This document shows positions 61,318-64,000 of a DNA stretch of 64,000 bases, piece by piece. The notes under the pieces were generated by a model. It was given only the letters and a program-made list of their open reading frames with translations, was not told the DNA's origin and made no database searches. Position numbers and translations under genes: made by a program. Source of the DNA: Pseudonocardia kujensis (lineage in GTDB: Bacteria > Actinomycetota > Actinomycetes > Mycobacteriales > Pseudonocardiaceae); contig NZ_JAJSOK010000026.1 in the NCBI RefSeq assembly GCF_021283305.1, forward strand, positions 32,504 through 96,503, read 5' to 3'. Numbering within the stretch: position 1 is the first letter of the stretch; every line of letters starts with the position of its first letter.

Positions 61318-61676
61318 ATGCCCGGTGCCCAGCTACTCGGCTACGTGCCGCCCACCTCCCCGAAGCACGAGGATGCCTTCAACAGGTGGTACGACGAGAT
61401 CCACATCCCGCAGGCCGTGGAACGCGCCCGGGTGTGGTCGGCGGCAACCGCTGTCGGCTGACTCCGGCCCCAGCTCGTCCCCGAGGGTGAACTGCCGACC
61501 CGGCGCTACCTTTCGGTTTACGAGCTGCGGACGGACGACCTGCCCGCACTCGCGGCCCGGCTGGCCGAGGCCCTGGGCGACGGCACCCTCGACCTGACCG
61601 ACGCCATCGATGTATGGGGGATCAAGGCCCGATCCTGCGCTTCTACGAGCCGGTCGGACCCGCCGCCGACAGATAG
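61318..61676 (+). pseudogene. EthD-like/Dabb small protein with three frameshifts
   Basis: ATG 61318 behind AGGAGAG reads QLLGYVPPTSPKHEDAFNRWYDEIHIPQAVER, typical of EthD-like dimeric alpha/beta-barrel proteins (written here in pieces: WYDEIHIPQ is the signature). Then the frame slips (PGVVGGNRCRLTPA), returns (LVPEGELPTRRYLSVYELRT, LAEALGDGTLDLTDAIDVWG) and slips again to ILRFYEPVGPAADR, stop 61674-61676. In the starting frame TGA occurs at 61459-61461. About 118 residues if repaired. Confidence 0.65.
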
Positions 61677-61819
61677 AGCCTCGCTCGACAGTCCCGTGGA
61701 CCACTCACAGGGGCCGCGCGCCGGGCGCTCTGCCCCGCGCGGTGATCAGCAGATGGGGTCAGGCCACCACGCGACTCAACGGCGGGTGGCCGGCTGCTGA
61801 CCGACGCGGCGCGCCGTAC

Positions 61820-62800
61820 GGGCCGTGAGGTCCACCGCAAGGCAGGGATCACCGAGCCCGGCGAGTGTTCGTCGCCGTCCCACACCGCCTCGGCGGCGGC
61901 GGTGCTGGCGGCCCCGGCGGTCCCCGGCCACCTCGTCGCCACGTTGCTGGCGAACTTCAGCCCGAGCTCCGCCGGGCCCACGAGGCCCGGGCGGCTGTCG
62001 TGACTGCGCACCAGCTCGCGCTCGACGGTCTCGCCCGAGGTCGTCCGCACGCGCAACCGGGTGTGTATCGTGCCGGGCGGCGCGTCCTCGGCGACCTCGA
62101 ACCTGACCCGTCGGAGAAGGCGGCCGCTCGCGGGTCCCGCACGGCCTCAGGGGCGAGGCTCGCCACGTCGAGGACGCCGTCGAGGGCGATCCGGGCGAGA
62201 CAGTAGGGCATGCTTAACCGCGCCTGGTGCGAGGTCGACGGGCGCCTCTTCGGCTCGATCGGGTCCAGCGTCAGGCGGGCCGTGAAGGGGGGCGACCACG
62301 CAGGTCAGCTCGGCGACGTCGTCGACGGGGTCGATCCCGGGCGCGCAGCTCGCCGACCATCTCGGCCCAGAGGTCGGCCGGGCCGTGGATGCCGTGACAG
62401 ACGGGGTAGGGGTTGATCGCGAGCCCGAGCACGGAGTAGCCGTGCCATGGGTCGAGACGGGTTGCCAGCTCGTGGCCCGCGAAGGAGCGGAAGATGCCGA
62501 AGCGGCCCGCGAGCACCGTGGGCGGCCCGCCGGCCCGCGAGCGCGAGGTCCAGGGCGAACAGTGCGGACTGGGCCGCCCACTCGACCTGCAGCGGTTTGG
62601 CGTCATCGCCGGATTCCAGGAACTCCATCAGCCCGGACGCGAGGCTCTCGGTCAGCCCGACGGCGTCGAGCGCGGTGTCCACGTCCGTCCGCCGCAGACG
62701 GGCGGCGGTCACCATCCCCCGCGACGGTCCCGAGGAGCGAGGAGGACTGGAAGCCGTGGGCCTTGAACCGCGCCGGAGTCTGTCCGTCCAGGAAGTCTCG
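61820..62800 (-). pseudogene. MmgE/PrpD family pseudogene
   Basis: Minus-strand remnants in successive frames of one MmgE/PrpD (2-methylcitrate dehydratase-like) protein: ARFKAHGFQSSSLLGTVAG; LTESLASGLMEFL and KPLQVEWAAQSALFALDLAL; GPPTVLAGRFGIFRSFAG, LAINPYPVCHGIHGPADLW; DDVAELTCVVAPL; MPYCLARIALDGVLDVASL and APEAVRDPRA; AELGLKFASNVA. At least five frameshifts and no intact N-terminus. Function lost. 61677-61819 and 62800-63060 hold no recognisable gene. Confidence 0.7.
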
Positions 62801-63074
62801 GTCGGCGGTCCGTCGCCCGCTACTGGGCCTGGGTGCTCCGGACCATCGCAGCTGGTTACTCCGGCTGACCCGCTGAGGGTAAACCGTTCACGGTCACGAT
62901 CCGCAGGCCCGCGGTCGCGGGACAGGGAATCCTGCCGGCGCCTCAACCCCATGACGCGTACAGTTTTACGTACGTCGAGCGGAGGTGGGGCTGTGAGGAC
63001 CATGTCGCACTCCGAGTCCAGGGCCCGGTACGCGCGCATCGCGCCTGCGCTGAAAGAAGAGAATGACGGCCGCG

Positions 63075-63572
63075 ATCGTCAAAGTCCGGCTGGACCACGA
63101 AAATCCACCTCGCCTGTAAGCAGGGCCGCCGCCCGCTGGCCGCGCTGCTGACCGCCGGCCAACGCGGGGACAGCCCGCAGTTCATCCCGGTGCTCGAGTC
63201 GATCCGCGTGCCCCGGCTCGGGGTGGGCGGCCGCAGACCCGACCGGACCGGGCGCTGGCCGATAAGGCCTACTCCTCGCGGGCCAACCGCGCCTACCTAC
63301 GCCGGCGCAAGATCGCTGCCACGATCCCGGTCAAGGCCGATCAGCAGACCCACCGGCAGGCCCGCGGCTCGGCCGGAGGCCGCCCGCCGACGTTCGACCC
63401 CGAGGTCTACCGGCGCGCCACGCCGTGGAGTGCGGCACCGACCTGCTCAAACAGCACCGGGCGATCAACACCCGCTTTGACAAGCTCGCCCTGCGCTACG
63501 AGGCCACCCTGCACATCGCCGCGATCAACATCTGGCTCCGCGCCCTCGCCAGAAGACCTTTATGGACACGTC
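63075..63572 (+). mobile_element. IS5-family transposase remnant
   Basis: Plus-strand DDE transposase of the IS5/IS427 type, 5' truncated and frameshifted. Pieces: KIHLACKQGRRPLAALLTAG, GDSPQFIPVLESIRVPR, then shifted ADKAYSSRANRAYLRRRK, TIPVKADQQ, GGRPPTFDPEVYRR, shifted HAVECGTDLLKQHRAINTRF and KLALRYEATLHIAAINIWLR. At least two frameshifts. The right end may be near GGACACGTCCTAG (63562-63574). Confidence 0.7.
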
Positions 63573-63826
63573 CTAGTACGCGAACCGATCATTCTTGAGG
63601 AGCGTGGTGCGGGCTGCATCATCGCGGTGTGCGTCGATGATGGCGTCGTAGCCCGCGTCGGTCATGCGGAGGATTCGCTCCTCTGGTACGTAGGGGAGGG
63701 CCCAGCGGGGGTTGTCGGAGTCGATCTCGCGGGCCAGTCGGTGGCCGTCGAAGATGGCATCGGCCACCTGCTGTCGGGGAGCCCAGCAGTCGCCGACGCG
63801 GTAGAGCCCGCGGATACCGGCGCGTT
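63573..63826 (-). pseudogene. C-terminal fragment of OYE/FAD-type dehydrogenase
   Basis: Minus strand reads ERAGIRGLYRVGDCWAPRQQ, VADAIFDGHRLAREID and a tail ending NDRFAY, stop 63573-63575. GDCxAPR...IxDGHRLA is the C-terminal FAD segment of dimethylamine/trimethylamine-dehydrogenase-like proteins, the same part that reads IGDCLAPRRLDNAIWDG in the intact enzyme at 37215. The rest has been removed by the IS630 element on its 5' side; the IS5 remnant borders the other side. Confidence 0.65.
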
Positions 63827-64000
63827 CTAGTGTCCTGCGCCAGGAATTCGGTCAAGATATGCGGCGAGTCGTTCCAGGACCTCGTCGGCGGTTTTGGTCC
63901 AGGCGAACGGGCGCGGGTGGTCGTTCCAGGCTGAGATCCAGGCTCGGATGTCACGTTCGAGGGCGTGCAGGTTCTTGTGCACTCCGCGGCGGAGCTGCTT
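63827..64000 (-). mobile_element. IS630-family transposase, C-terminal end
   Basis: Minus strand, cut by the window edge: LRRGVHKNLHALERDIRAW, ISAWNDHPRPFAWTKTADEV, LERLAAYLDRIPGAGH, stop TAG 63829-63827. The WNxxPxPFxWTKTADE block is the hallmark of IS630-type transposase C-termini. The element end must lie close to 63820-63830 where the dehydrogenase fragment begins; IS630 elements insert at TA. Confidence 0.85.

Noticed and set aside
1..64000. tRNA, rRNA, CRISPR arrays, phage or conjugation genes
   Set aside because: No cloverleaf, rRNA-like stretch, regularly spaced repeats or phage/plasmid proteins were recognised in a visual read.

Overview
The window is very GC-rich actinobacterial chromosomal DNA with GTG and TTG starts, ATGA start/stop overlaps, several likely leaderless promoters, and heavy use of SDR, LLM-flavin, VOC and acyl-CoA enzymes. 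The gene content (DUF3556 membrane protein, PucR regulator, P450 with a small ferredoxin, IS4/IS5/IS630 remnants) suggests a Pseudonocardia-like or related actinomycete. That placement is inference from gene style, not from a marker gene. No rRNA, tRNA, CRISPR array or origin was seen.

Layout. (1) 1-6.4 kb: adenosine deaminase (partial) and an NtaA-type flavin monooxygenase on the minus strand, divergent from an NMT1-type ABC importer (binding lipoprotein, ATPase, two permeases) that ends at a hairpin terminator, followed by an IS4 transposase remnant. (2) 7.2-24.5 kb: a minus-strand operon (acyl-CoA dehydrogenase, ADP-forming acyl-CoA synthetase, family III CoA transferase, DUF35 protein, thiolase-like protein, TetR) divergent from a long plus-strand run (SDR, enoyl-CoA hydratase, LysR, VOC, 3-hydroxyisobutyrate-type dehydrogenase, MFS, SDR, MFS, OYE-type reductase, second VOC, metallo-beta-lactamase-fold hydrolase, hypothetical). 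The thiolase-like protein has Ser where the nucleophilic Cys should be. Together with DUF35 this resembles the Ltp2/ChsH2-type retro-aldolase pair rather than a thiolase. (3) 24.7-25.5 kb: an acetoacetyl-CoA synthetase pseudogene. (4) 25.5-35.5 kb: a catabolic cluster with P450, ferredoxin, ferredoxin reductase, zinc alcohol dehydrogenase, cupin, NTF2-like protein, extradiol-type VOC dioxygenase and FAA hydrolase, plus an LLM monooxygenase and an SDR around a GntR/FCD regulator. The P450 and LLM starts share a nearly identical leaderless promoter with the dyad ATTATGCACAAT overlapping the start codon. (5) 35.7-45 kb: a plus-strand run with a promoter and operator, a scarred SDR start, a frameshifted SnoaL gene, a dehydrogenase, an OYE/FAD iron-sulfur oxidoreductase, a complete Liv-type ABC importer and an LLM oxidoreductase.

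(6) 45-53.3 kb: small regulator/enzyme units (TetR plus alpha/beta hydrolase; PanE-like reductase plus RpiR plus EamA; SDR plus TetR) separated by decaying gene remnants (LLM, alcohol dehydrogenase, SMP-30, MFS). (7) 53.3-61.7 kb: a DUF3556 membrane protein, a PucR-type regulator and an acyl-CoA ligase - SDR - SDR - phytoene-desaturase-like FAD enzyme operon. Two identical TTGTGC-N5-GCACAA dyads bracket the PucR gene, one facing each transcription unit. (8) 61.7-64 kb: decayed MmgE/PrpD gene, IS5-type and IS630-type transposase pieces and a dehydrogenase tail.

Overall this reads as an accessory catabolic island: two ABC importers and two intact MFS carriers bring in small organic molecules, flavin and P450 oxygenases activate them, and SDR, CoA-ligase and beta-oxidation-type enzymes process the products. 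The many broken genes indicate repeated insertion and loss. No substrate can be named from sequence alone.
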